NCBI GenBank assembly: GCA_947646735.1
Contig: CANTFK010000024.1
Location: forward strand, 310,001 to 374,000
Length of the DNA stretch: 64,000 bases
Reading direction: 5' to 3'
DNA from: Peronospora farinosa
Lineage: Eukaryota > Oomycota > Peronosporomycetes > Peronosporales > Peronosporaceae
The translations under genes were made by a program, and so were the position numbers. Positions 1-9,693 of this stretch are shown piece by piece. A model generated the notes under the pieces. It worked only from the letters and a program-made list of their open reading frames with translations, searched no databases and was not told the origin of the DNA. The number at the start of each line of letters is the position of its first letter. Within the stretch, counting starts at the first letter, position 1.

Positions 1-187
1 ACGCGTTTCTACGCTGTCCGAGCACAAACGCCTCAAATTGCTCCAACTGAGCAATATGTTGCTCAGGAGGACAATGCAAGAGATTGACCAGGCCTTGTTC
101 ACCAAGTCCCTGTGCCATATGCTCTGCCAACTCCCTATGATGTTGAGAGAGGTGAGGGAAGTCACTCCAGTCCATATTAAGGACCAT
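1..187 (-). pseudogene. gag N-terminus of the outer Ty3/gypsy element (partial)
   Basis: The minus strand is open from ATG codons at 187 or 175 to the window edge and begins MDWSDFPHLSQHHRELAEHM. It resembles the start of the inner element's gag (7800 downward, with DIRHLSDLEWNEVQRMAE at the same place), so I read it as the gag start of a second, related element. Its own leader and 5' LTR are found 7.7 kb away at 7936-8574, because the inner element is inserted between them. The rest of this gag and its pol lie outside the window, so intactness cannot be judged. It carries the same short hairpins as the inner element, for example arms at 47-54 and 59-66. Confidence 0.6.
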
Positions 188-208
188 CTTAACCACACGC
201 ACGCTCAC

Positions 209-665
209 TGTAATGGGGAACCCTCCGACTATACTGATTACAGTATAGTCTACTTCAACCGATTACAGTGAAAGCAGGTGTCTCAATTACCTCACGTACA
301 CGTGAGGAGAGGAAGGCAATCAACTAAACAAACGGTTAGTTGAGAAGGTAAAGAAAACTGTATTTTATATAGTTAACTGTCTAACTAAACTAATCTACTA
401 TAACCTATGTTAACTATATTAAACTACAACTATGTATGTTGATAACTTGCCTCCACTCATTGCACGCGTCCATCGGTCATTGGTCAGCGCGTTGGTTGAT
501 ATGATGGCCCATATCAACCAATGAGAGGGCATCTACAACTGCAAGGAGATCTAGGAACAATATTAGAAGAAAAGATAATATTGTCAAATATTATTAGCAA
601 TAATAATATTTTTATTGACTCTTCATATAAGTGTCAATATTATATAACGGGCTCACCCCGTTACA
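209..665 (-). repeat. 3' LTR of the inner Ty3 element (full length, 457 bp)
   Basis: It starts TGTAATGGGG and ends CCCCGTTACA, the usual TG..CA termini inside a short inverted repeat. A polypurine tract abuts its right end, which in minus orientation marks it as the 3' LTR. Both of its ends match the ends of the short 7848-7935 repeat. It contains perfect hairpins at 227-236/241-250 and at 492-502/511-521. Confidence 0.85.
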
Positions 666-679
666 TCACCCCCCCCCTC
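666..679 (-). other. Polypurine tract of the inner element
   Basis: On the minus strand this reads GAGGGGGGGGGTGA and directly abuts the 3' LTR. It is the expected primer for plus-strand synthesis and it fixes the element's direction. Confidence 0.8.
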
Positions 680-755
680 AATTAACAGTCATGTTTAGTG
701 ACTATGGGAAAGGAGCACTTGTTGGATTTTCTATTATTCCAACAATTTTCACGCT

Positions 756-2320
756 ATGACAAAGTCAATGCGCGTCGCTGCTAAGGCAGCTAAGAGCTCG
801 GCTCCACGCCTGTGTGCAGCCGCTACTGAGGCTTCACAGCCTCAGCCAGCAGACACTAATGTGTCTGCTGGAAGTCAACATCAGCCTGCAACGCCTGTTG
901 CAGGTTCACGTAGCTCTTCGCCACGTGAAGATGTTGACCCAGAGTTAGTCGTTGACTACTCTAGTGGGTCGGATGACGCATCCGACTCAAAGCCACCTGT
1001 GTCACTCCCGGGCTCTCCCCGGGTGATACCTCGTCTTCAATGTTACGAAGAGGGATCGTGATACATTGATTGAATCAATGTGCCGTGAAATTTTCGGGTC
1101 GTCTGATGAATCAGACGACTCGCCAAACGACTCGAAGGATAGTGACTCGGGTGGGGACCGTAAGGGTGATGTCAGTGCTTCTACTGACAGGATCAATGCA
1201 TCGTGGTGTCGGTACTTCTGTTGACACCACGCAGGAGGCTTTAGATCGCAACGTATTGCGTCTTGCTCCTGATCGCAAGCCATGGATGCTATCTAAGCAT
1301 CTGCTTGATCGTTGGTCTGGAAAGACCAACGAACGGTTTCCCATACCGTTGTTTGATGCGTCAAAGCTTAATGGCCTTGACGCCAGTGCGAAGAACTTTC
1401 GCACTGAGAAGGACTATTACATCGATGTGTTTCTTGAACATCGATGGTATGGACCACACAAGAAGCGTGAGGCTGACGCGTTCCTCCAATCTTGGAACGC
1501 GTTTATCACCAACGTTTCAAACGTTGGGAAAGAGGTTTGGTTTCAAAGACTGTGTGCTAGCCGCAATAAGTTTGAGAAACGAAGCACTTCCGGTGAATGC
1601 TATCGTTTGCACCGGTTATCTAGAGAGGCAGGCCTGTTATGCCTCTCTTGGGGCGACCCATGCCCGGGGTGCCTGAGCACCTCGTCAAGAGCGCCTAAGG
1701 AGGCATACCTCCTTACTGAGTCCTGGTGGAGGGCTCTCATCTCTTCTGAGATGCGTGAAGGGATTGCTACTTTGCAATCCCTTTACGAGCGCGCTAGGAG
1801 CTCGTTTTCTGATGGTCCTTCACCATCGGGTGTCCCTTATCGTACTGTTCGACAAGGCCGGGAACGTCGGCCATAAGTTGGGACCGAGGTTCCCAGCTAT
1901 CCGCAGAAGGCGGATAGCCGCGCCATCGGACGAGATGAATCGTCCGACGTCCCTTCACCTCGCGGTGATTTAGTAAGCGTACGACGAGGAAGCGCTTCCC
2001 ACCATGGGAGCCCACCAGCGGATGTGGTAGTGGAGGAAAAACCCTGTCCGATTCTTTCATCGGACTTGGCTGCTGAGTTAGACGGGTTTGCCCGTGTAAC
2101 TCGTGAGCTACGTTGTGATGTTGATCACGAACGGAATAAGCGTCGCCGCTTAGAGGACATTGTGCGACAGCTTGGGTTTGACCATGAGAAGTCTCGGGCA
2201 AACAATGCTGTCGCACTATTGGAGAATGAACGGCGACTTCATTCTCTAAGTAATGAGCTGGCGACAGCTTGTCAAAAGATCGTCCAGTATCATGGGACGA
2301 TCTCATCTCAATACGACTAG
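756..2320 (+). pseudogene. Opposite-strand reading frame of the Ty3 element (Ser/Pro-rich, coiled-coil end)
   Basis: A coding-like stretch runs against gag-pol, between the 3' LTR and the integrase end. It starts at ATG 756 and changes frame near 1025 and near 1215. From there it stays in one frame to 2320, apart from a TAA at 1874-1876. Read through, it would be about 520 residues: an acidic Ser/Pro-rich start, a middle with motifs such as RKPWMLSKHLLDRW, and a charged C-terminus that looks like a coiled coil (HERNKRRRLEDIVRQL). At about 1815-2010 it lies opposite the chromodomain. No known domain is recognised. Antisense frames between pol and the 3' LTR are known in some plant Ty3 elements (the Tat lineage), but I cannot show homology. 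With two frameshifts and one stop, this copy is dead. Confidence 0.5.
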
Positions 2321-5300
2321 GTATCGAATCTTTTTCTTGCAACAAGATTCTGAAGGGGATTCTTGAAAATAATGGCTATCTTCGTCGTTCGAAGAAGCCG
2401 CGTACTGATTGTACGGACGAAGACTTCCTACGTAAAACGTAGGATGCGTACGCATCCTGCGTGGCAACTCGATCTTGTATGCGTTGCCTAGGCGGCGCAA
2501 TACACGAAACGGGACGATGTACTTGGGCAACCATTTATTACTGCCCACGTTAGTCACTACATGTTTAGGTAGGTTTACTGTTGACAGTAAAACTAAATCA
2601 CCTTCAATAAATGTCTGAGCATTTGCCCTTCCATTATTGTCTGCGTTTCGTTTTTGCTTATCCACCGCTTCCGCGATGGAATCTTGCACGAAACGGACTA
2701 CCGCTTCACGAGTCAACAGGAAATCCTCAGCTGACTCGTTGCTTTTGGCTGCAGTGCATTGTGAATGCACTGCAGAGATATCAGTTACTAATTCAGCGAG
2801 AATATTACTGTTCTCACTTTTGATACCTCGAACGATGCTGATATCTTCAGCATCGCTATCAGTAAGAGCGTCATCGCTCTTACTTTCTTTCTCTTCACCG
2901 AAGTCGAATGGTACGACTTCGGTTACTTTCGCGTCGACCATAACGTCGTCGCGTGATGAGCAAGAGCCAGATTGGTTCTCGCTCGAGCGAGTCCCTCCCC
3001 CTCCTTAAATTAGAGTTCACCCTCTACTAAGGCGGGGACACGTGGATGGCGAAGGCCATTCACGTAGAACGGTGTATGCGTCGTGGAGGCATGCACGGAG
3101 TTGTTGATGGCGAATTCGACCATCGACAAGAACTCACTCCAACTCGTAAACGAGTGGACGTACCCTCGAAGAATCTCTTCGAGGACGCGATTAGCGCGTT
3201 CAGTCTGACCATCAGTTTCTGGATGGTCAGAAGTAGACATTGTGAGCCGTGTTCCAAGTGTTCGGAACACGGAACGCCAAAAACTCAGCCGTGAACTGGG
3301 GGTCCCTATCGGACACAAGTTCACGGGGTAAACCGTGCAATCGAAAGATTGTATCGATAAACACTCGAGCACAGCCCTCTGCTGTGATCGACTCAGGTAC
3401 AGCAACAAGATGTACCATCTTGAGAACCTGTCTACAAACACGAGAATACCATTATTCCCGTGAGCGTCTTTGGGAAACCCAAAGACGAAGTCCATTGATA
3501 CGGGCTCCTAGCACTCTGCCGGAACAGGTAGAGGCTGCAATGGTGCACGGAGTGGAGGATTAGGCTTTACTCGTTGACACACCTCGCAAGCACGCACGTA
3601 CTTGAGCACAAACTTATACTGGCGTGGCCAGTAAAAGTCGCGACTGACCGTGAGGTAAGTCTTCTCACGGCCGCGATGCCCACTTATTGGTGCATCGTGA
3701 CTTTCAAACATGATCCGTAACCTGAGATCATGTTGTGGCGGTACAACGACACGAGGCGCGTCGTTGTAGACAACTGTGTAGTACAGTTAGCCGTTACGCT
3801 GGGTGTATAGATCGGGAGAAGATCGATACATGGCAGGCAAGCGCTTCTTAGCTTGCGTGGATGGGTCCTTGAGATACTCCATCAGGCGTACAAGATCATC
3901 ATCATGTGCGCATGCCCTTCTAATGTCGTCGAGTAAGCTAGAAGACAAGACGATCGTACTCAGCGTGGCGACAGTGGTGTTCACATCACTGTCGGATTGC
4001 ACAGTCGGGTCTAGGTCAGGCCGACGTGAAAGAGCATAGGCGACGACGTTAAGTCGTCCCGTTTTATACTCCACGGAGAAGTTGTACTCCGCGAAGAGCG
4101 AAAACCATCTCGCCATTCGCTGCGAGAGGTGTGGACTATTTACAGCCGTGCGTAGTGACGCATGGTCTGTATATACAATGAACGGTCTATCTCCTAAGAG
4201 ATAGACGCGAACTTAGCCAGTGCATACTTTATGGCAAGGAGTTCCTTGTCATGCACCGGGTAATTGCGCTCGGCCCGTTGCAGCTGACGCGATTGATAAC
4301 AGACGACACGCTCTGCGCCGTCTGTATCATATTGCATCAGTGCGCAGCCGATTGCAAAATCACTGGCGTCACAGACCACATGAAATGGTCTGTCTTGATT
4401 GGCAATCGCCAATACTGGCGATTGCATCAAGCTTTGCTTGATACGTTCAAAGGAACGCTGACAGTCAGCGTTCCAGTCTTACTTTACATTTTTCTTGAGT
4501 AAACAAGAAAGATGTACTGCCATTTCGGCGTAGTTGCGCGAGTACTTGTGCAAGTACGCCGCTAGCCCAAGGAACTTCCTTAGTCCCTTGACATCGACTG
4601 GCACTGGCCAGTCGGTGATCGCCTTGATCTTTTTTGGATCAGGGCGTACGCCGTTCTTTCCGAGAATGCACCCAAGAAGTGGTATTGCGCTAGATGCGAC
4701 TATACACTCTTTAATGTCGGCGTGCAACTTATGCTTGCGCATAAGTGTAAGAACCTTACGGACGTGTAGTCTATAGACTTCCACTTCTGTTTTCCCGTCC
4801 ATAGCCCGACTATGGACGAATACATCATCGAAGTAACTCGGTGCGAGTTCGCGCACCGGTATCAATAGATGTGAAACACATCTATTGAATGTGGCTGGTG
4901 CATTACTAAGCCCTTGCAGCATCACCAACCATTCCCAGAGAATACCACTGGTAGTGCTCACTGCTGTGTACGGGATGTCCCGTTCACGCATTAGGATCTG
5001 ATAGAAACCATCCATCAGATCCATGGACGAAAAGATGGTAATCTTAGACATACCATCTATGATTACGTCCTTTCTCGGTATCGGCGTTTGCGCAGGTATC
5101 GTTGCAGCGTTCAACTTATTGAACGCGTGCACTATCCGCCACCCTCCTGTGGCCTTGCGCACACAGAAGGTCGGAGAGCTGTGAGGTGAAGTTGACTCCC
5201 TCACATGGCCCGCTGCTAGGCGATCGGCAAACAACTTGTCGACCGCCTCGACCTGTTCCCGAGGCAGTGGCCACTGCTTCATGACACAATGTTTTTTGCC

Positions 5301-6785
5301 AGGAAAAAGGTCGATCTCGTGTCGAGTACCTTTATCCTTAGGTAACTCGCACGGAACGGATTCAGGGAATACATCCTTGAATTCGACCAAATCCTTATAC
5401 AAAGGATTTGACTTCAGCGAGTCCCAGGATTGCGATGTATATCGCTCAATCCGAGTCTTCTCATCAAGGACAATTTCGTCCATTGATTAGCAGCGGAGAA
5501 CCCGTTCGTTCTCGGCAAAAACTGTTGCTGACCGAATGTCAGTCATGTACTCGTCCTCTGCGACGAGCACACAGATCTGCTTGACTTTGCCACTACGCAG
5601 ATCACGCAAGAACCTTTTAGGTTCTAGCGTAGGCAACTGAGCTATCTCCGAAGTTATCTTCGGAGGCGCGATCAGATCAAGCGTATAAGCGCCTAAGTTT
5701 GATCCGTCATTAACCAAGACGTTCAACGTCTCGGTTACTTCCTGGGGACTTATTCCCTCACTGATTATTTCCTGGGGACTTGTTTCCGCAGGCTCGATGG
5801 AACTTGTTCCATCGACTTCCTCGCTGTGGTGGCGTAACCACAGCGAGATCCCTTACGATCAACTCTCCAGTCGATCTAGGATTACCGTATTGCCGCTTCT
5901 GGACAACCGGTTTACTCTTCGGTGAATGCTGCCCTCTAGGCGAGCATTCATGTCCCGGCCCACTCGACTTATTCGAGTGGTGACCTTCGGCGCTGCCTGT
6001 GCTTGTGCATAGCCGCCGGAAGCTTGCTCCATATCGTGACTGTCTGTCACGCTGAGTTCTTGTGCAGTCGTACTAACGACCGAACCACAATTGAGGCCAT
6101 CACACTCACTAGTAGTACATTCACACGCTTGTGAACGCTCCAAGACGTTCATCAGATGGCTATCTAATGAACAAGCGGCAGGCATCTTCACGGTTCGATG
6201 CTGCCAGCTGACCCATGGCTCGTACCTTCTGAGCCATGGTAAACCCAGGATGACATCAAATTTGTCATCCAGATCAAGTACGATGAAATCGTCATCGTAC
6301 TTTTTGCCTTCAAGCGTGTAGTGAGTTCCCACTACACGTTTCCTTACTGTTACGGATGCGCCAGTTGCAAGGCGCACCGTCATACTTGTTGGAGGGGTCT
6401 TACGCTCAACATATTTGAGCCTACGATCATCTAGTGATTGGCGTCGAACAAAGTTGTTCGACGCCCCACAGTCAACTAGGGCTCGAAGTGACATGTTCTT
6501 TGTCACTTCGATCATCAAGGTGATGAGGGATACCTCATCACTGGGAGCGGCAACACACAGTGACTGTGTGTTGGAGCAACCTTTGTCAAGAACCCCGCGA
6601 ACTCTCTTGGCGTTGCTGGATCCGTAGGGCGCTCCACCCCTACTGACCCCGACCGTTTTTTGATGGTCCACCACGTTGTTGCGATTTCGCAGCAACGTGG
6701 AACCCACGTCTCTGGCCTTTCTTGGCAGGCGAACGATCGTAACTCCCAGTGTTACGAGACACTGGGCGTGGGGAACTACACTCAT
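1794..6785 (-). pseudogene. pol: protease, reverse transcriptase, RNase H, integrase, chromodomain (broken)
   Basis: Pol overlaps the end of gag by about 146 bases in another frame, as is usual for Ty3 elements. Domains in order: a retropepsin-like motif (ALVDCGASNNFV, about 6480); reverse transcriptase with the YFDD active site (about 4840); RNase H (VVCDASDFAIGCAL); integrase with its HHCC zinc finger (GHRG..ACEVCQR) and the DDE residues in FVDRFSRW, VSDRDPQF and TDGQTERANR; a typical integrase C-terminus; and a chromodomain (HLVRWRGYPPSADSWEPRSQ, about 2010-1815). Breaks: stops at 5861-5859, 5486-5484, 4481-4479, 3789-3787 and 3510-3508, and frame changes near 4195, 3425, 3245 and between the integrase C-terminus and the chromodomain. 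The protein is clearly recognisable but not expressible in one piece. Confidence 0.9.
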
Positions 6786-7800
6786 AAGCGTAGTGGCCCA
6801 ACTTCTGACAGCGATTGCACTTTTGCAATCGCTTGTACCCTGGCGAGCGAGGTCGCTCGCTCTCTACATAGGAGAGGTTCATTGGTTCTGGACCTCCGCC
6901 CTCCTGTCGTCTCGGTGGACGATAGGATCCCGAGTGGACGTGAGCCTGTTGAAGGCTAAAGTCCTCCTGTTCCGCTGCAGAGATCGCTTGATCCAGCGAT
7001 TCTAGTTCCAAGCGGAACAGGTGGGTCTTAACAGGACCATCTGTCAGACCCTTGATGAACACAGTAACTTGCGTGTGTTCATCGATTGGGTTCAGTACGA
7101 TACAGCTAACGAGGTATCGTACGTGTTGGGCGTAAGCGTGTATATCACGCTTACCCTGTTTCAAATCCAGGAGCTCAGCCCGAGCCCTGAATTTGGCGCG
7201 AGGCGGTTCAAACGTGTGTTTGAGCCGCGCCTTGAAGACATCATACGTTGGGAAAACGTATGGGTCATGCAGTTTGAGCCCTAAGGCCCAAGCTTTGGCA
7301 CGTCCTGCCAAGTTCGACATGGCGAACTTGACCTTCATCGCATCGTCATCGATGCGACGAGCCTCAATGGCATCGTCGAGCTCGACGAACCATCTTAACA
7401 AGGAGTCGCTTTCGACTGACTTGTAATTGGAGACATCAATCTTCAAGGACTCGGGTCGACGTGTAATCGTCGACCCGGCAGCAACAGCACTAGCCTGCTG
7501 TTGTCTCAACAGTTCAGACTGTTAAGAACACTGCTGCATCAACAAGTCAGCTTTTTGAGCGCCTTGTTGTCTCAACAGGTCAACCTGTTGAGAACCTTGC
7601 TCCTGTAGCAAGGCGAGTTTCTTTACAACTTCGTCAAGTTCATGTTGTATGAACTTGGCGATGGTTGCATGTTGGTCTTCTCCGCTAAGAGAGAGCAACA
7701 TGGCACCAAAGGCAGGGTTGCCGATGGTTTCAGCCATACGCTGAACCTCATTCCATTCGAGGTCACTCAAATGGCGGATGTCATCACCCGCTGATTCCAT
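6640..7800 (-). pseudogene. gag of the inner Ty3 element, one in-frame stop
   Basis: It starts at ATG 7800 (MESAGDDIRHLS). A single TAA at 7524-7522 interrupts a frame that otherwise runs to 6640. The first part is helical and rich in Gln and Leu. The second holds the capsid-like core (WALGLKLHDPYVFPTYDVFK) and a CCHC zinc knuckle, CNRCQKLGHYAYEC, followed by a basic tail that would bind nucleic acid. The protein would form the particle that packages element RNA. The single stop could be a point mutation; a suppressible stop is also possible, but the further damage in pol argues against a live element. Confidence 0.85.
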
Positions 7801-7835
7801 AGCGGATGGTGCGGTGGTCGCTGAACGGAACACAA

Positions 7836-7845
7836 AGTGCTACCA
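7836..7845 (-). other. Primer-binding site of the inner element
   Basis: On the minus strand, two bases after the 5' LTR, the sequence is TGGTAGCACT. TGG pairs with the CCA end of a tRNA, so the priming tRNA should end AGUGCUACCA. The first eight bases would also fit an animal-type initiator Met tRNA end; the identity in oomycetes is not known to me. Confidence 0.6.
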
Positions 7846-7847
7846 GG

Positions 7848-7935
7848 TGTAATGGGGCACCATCCGTCTATACTGATCACAGTATAGTCTACTTTCACTG
7901 ATTACAATATTATGTCACGGGCTCACCCCGTTACA
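7848..7935 (-). repeat. 5' LTR of the inner element, internally deleted to 88 bp
   Basis: It begins TGTAATGGGG and ends CCCCGTTACA like the 457 bp LTR. It keeps only the first 59 and last 29 positions, so about 370 bp are missing. The loss should remove most promoter and terminator sequence, so this copy probably has no normal 5' promoter. Confidence 0.8.
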
Positions 7936-7966
7936 TTCACAGAGACGGGTCGTGGGAAGGACTACT

Positions 7967-7976
7967 AGTGCTACCA
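7967..7976 (-). other. Primer-binding site of the outer element
   Basis: The same TGGTAGCACT on the minus strand, again two bases inside an LTR (the one at 7979-8574). This shows that 7936-8574 is the 5' end of a second element using the same tRNA primer. The intervening 7936-7966 is its leader, cut by the inner insertion. Confidence 0.6.
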
Positions 7977-8132
7977 AGTGTAAACGGGCACTTCTACGAA
8001 GTCGCCTCGTGCTACTAGCACACACCTTCAGCACAAGCGAGGAAGCGGTTAGACCGTCTTACCTTCGCGTGCGAGGGTGGTTATGCGGTTGGTCGACTGC
8101 TTAAGCAGTCGTACCACCAGTTGCCTCTCGCT

Positions 8133-8210
8133 TAAGCGAGAGTGCAAGGAACTTCTAAAACAAGAAGTCATCTAAGCGAGAGTGCAAGGAACTTCAAAAA
8201 CAAGAAGTCT
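8133..8210. repeat. Tandem duplication inside the outer LTR, 40 bp period
   Basis: Two adjacent copies begin TAAGCGAGAGTGCAAGGAAC at 8133 and 8173, with only a few differences. Confidence 0.85.
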
Positions 8211-8355
8211 TTTTCAGCTTCTCGTGCGTGGTGCTTCGGTGTTAGCAAGTTCAAGACTGATTTATATTTAATAGAATTTAACTAAATATAAAATCTAACT
8301 ACTGATTGGTTAATATGTAATGATGGGTGCCATCTCTATAGATGCGCATCCCAAC

Positions 8356-8385
8356 GTGCGAGCTTAAATATATTTAAGCTCGCAC
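8356..8385. repeat. 30 bp perfect palindrome in the outer LTR
   Basis: The left arm GTGCGAGCTTAAATA (8356-8370) is followed with no spacer by its exact reverse complement (8371-8385). It could form a cruciform or, in RNA, a strong stem. Confidence 0.9.
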
Positions 8386-8574
8386 TGACTGACGTCATTT
8401 GATGACGCCTAGTCCCAGCTGGGCGTCACAACACCTAGTGTATATCACATACGCAAGGGTGTGACACATGTTGTGTCTCGCCCGAGCGACAGGTGTTAAG
8501 TACTTACGTACCTTTAGACCTGCTCGTTAAGTATCGCATACTTAACGGGTACGTGTAGCGTTGAGCCCATTACA

Positions 8575-9693
8575 CTGGGGGTGAGAGCGGCAAGAGAGAG
8601 GTGTGTAGAGGGAGAGGCCCGTCCGAAACTGACGGATGCCGCGGAAGCATCCGTCCAAGGCCTGAGGTATTTATCCAACCGTCGTTTTAACCCCATTACC
8701 ACCTACAGGCTAGTCCTCGATTGCGCGCTTAACCTCGAGTGCGCTCGAGCACGAAGCGCGCTCGATAGAATAAAGGGCAGTCAAGTTGTACCTCGTCGAT
8801 GGAGAGGAGAGTGAGCAACGGCAGGTGTGACAAATTTCTGTAGTTGGTAAAACAGCAAAGCAACGTCAGGTCACGGAAGGATAGAATGGGCTTATGGAAA
8901 CTAGACCAGGTGTGGTAGTTTAGATAGTGGCAGTAAGGCAACTGAATTGATTACAAGAGGTGCCGCAAGCTTTAATGCTAGGAAATACTAGAACATATCT
9001 GCTAGACATGCCCGTGCGCACAAATTTGCTGGCCGAAGCTCATATGCCACTGGACAGAAGGTGATGATGCGAGCTTGGACGTCTTCAAAGCTTTTTATCA
9101 AACAGTGCAAACAGACGTGCGCTAGGGCTATCCAAGATGGTCTAAGAACAACCCGACGAGGTGACCGCAAACGCCGCCGTGTGGGAGCGACTTTGGCACA
9201 TCCTGAAAAGCATTTGCATCACCAGCTTGTGGATACAACGCAAGCGAGTAACGTTTTAGCAAGCGGAAAAGCGACCATCGACGGCAACGTCAAGGAACTA
9301 TGGGAACTTAGCATGAGGCAACTATGAGATACCCGTGTGATGCTATGTTAACGGGCGATAGCAAGATATTACCGAAGGTGACCAGCCTCGTACAACTACT
9401 GACTCGAACGAGGAACCAGCGTTGCTCATCAGGATCACAGTAGGATCTACCAGACATCCTGCAAGCACTAATGGTTAAATAGACTCGTCTGTTTCTCTCT
9501 TTTCTTTTGCTGTCTCGTTGACACGACGCAGGTTTAAACAGACAAGCCTCGTCTTTTCGGGGTGCCACTGAGACCAGTTATGACCATTTCGTGACAAGCT
9601 CCAAAAATTTCGTGCTTGGACTGTCCATCCGAGATTACCGACCGAAAGAGTAGGTGTCACGGTGTGCCAGGATAGACATGTCCGTCCATTTGG
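8575..9693. other. Intergenic, no gene recognised
   Basis: Only short frames without recognisable motifs are present. A basic 88-codon frame at 9061-9327 has no family resemblance that I can see. The stretch may be decayed coding or transposon sequence. Confidence 0.5.

Larger units (their letters stand above)
209..7935 (-). mobile_element. Ty3/gypsy chromovirus-like LTR retrotransposon, nested and degenerate
   Basis: This 7.7 kb element lies on the minus strand. The order in its own direction is: 5' LTR (7935-7848, internally deleted), primer site (7845-7836), gag (7800-6640), protease, reverse transcriptase, RNase H, integrase and chromodomain (6785-about 1794), an opposite-strand reading frame, polypurine tract (679-666) and 3' LTR (665-209). 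Flanking pentamers CTCAC (204-208) and TTCAC (7936-7940) are a target-site duplication with one mismatch. Over the 88 positions the LTRs share, about 9 differ, so the insertion is old or the LTRs have recombined. Pol has several stops and frameshifts, so this copy cannot move by itself. RNase H before integrase, and a C-terminal chromodomain, place it with Ty3/gypsy chromoviruses. Confidence 0.9.
7979..8574 (-). repeat. 5' LTR of the outer Ty3 element (596 bp)
   Basis: It starts TGTAAACGGGC and ends GCCCATTACA, with a primer site just inside. Apart from its termini it differs from the 457 bp LTR, so it belongs to another subfamily. It contains a 30 bp perfect palindrome, a 40 bp tandem duplication and a perfect hairpin at 8525-8534/8538-8547. 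Confidence 0.7.

Noticed and set aside
1794..6785. Stop codons in pol as evidence for an alternative genetic code
   Set aside because: Host genes use TAA, TAG and TGA as ends, and pol also has frameshifts; simple decay explains the stops.
9061..9327. Basic 88-codon frame
   Set aside because: No recognisable family and no promoter context; composition alone does not support a gene.
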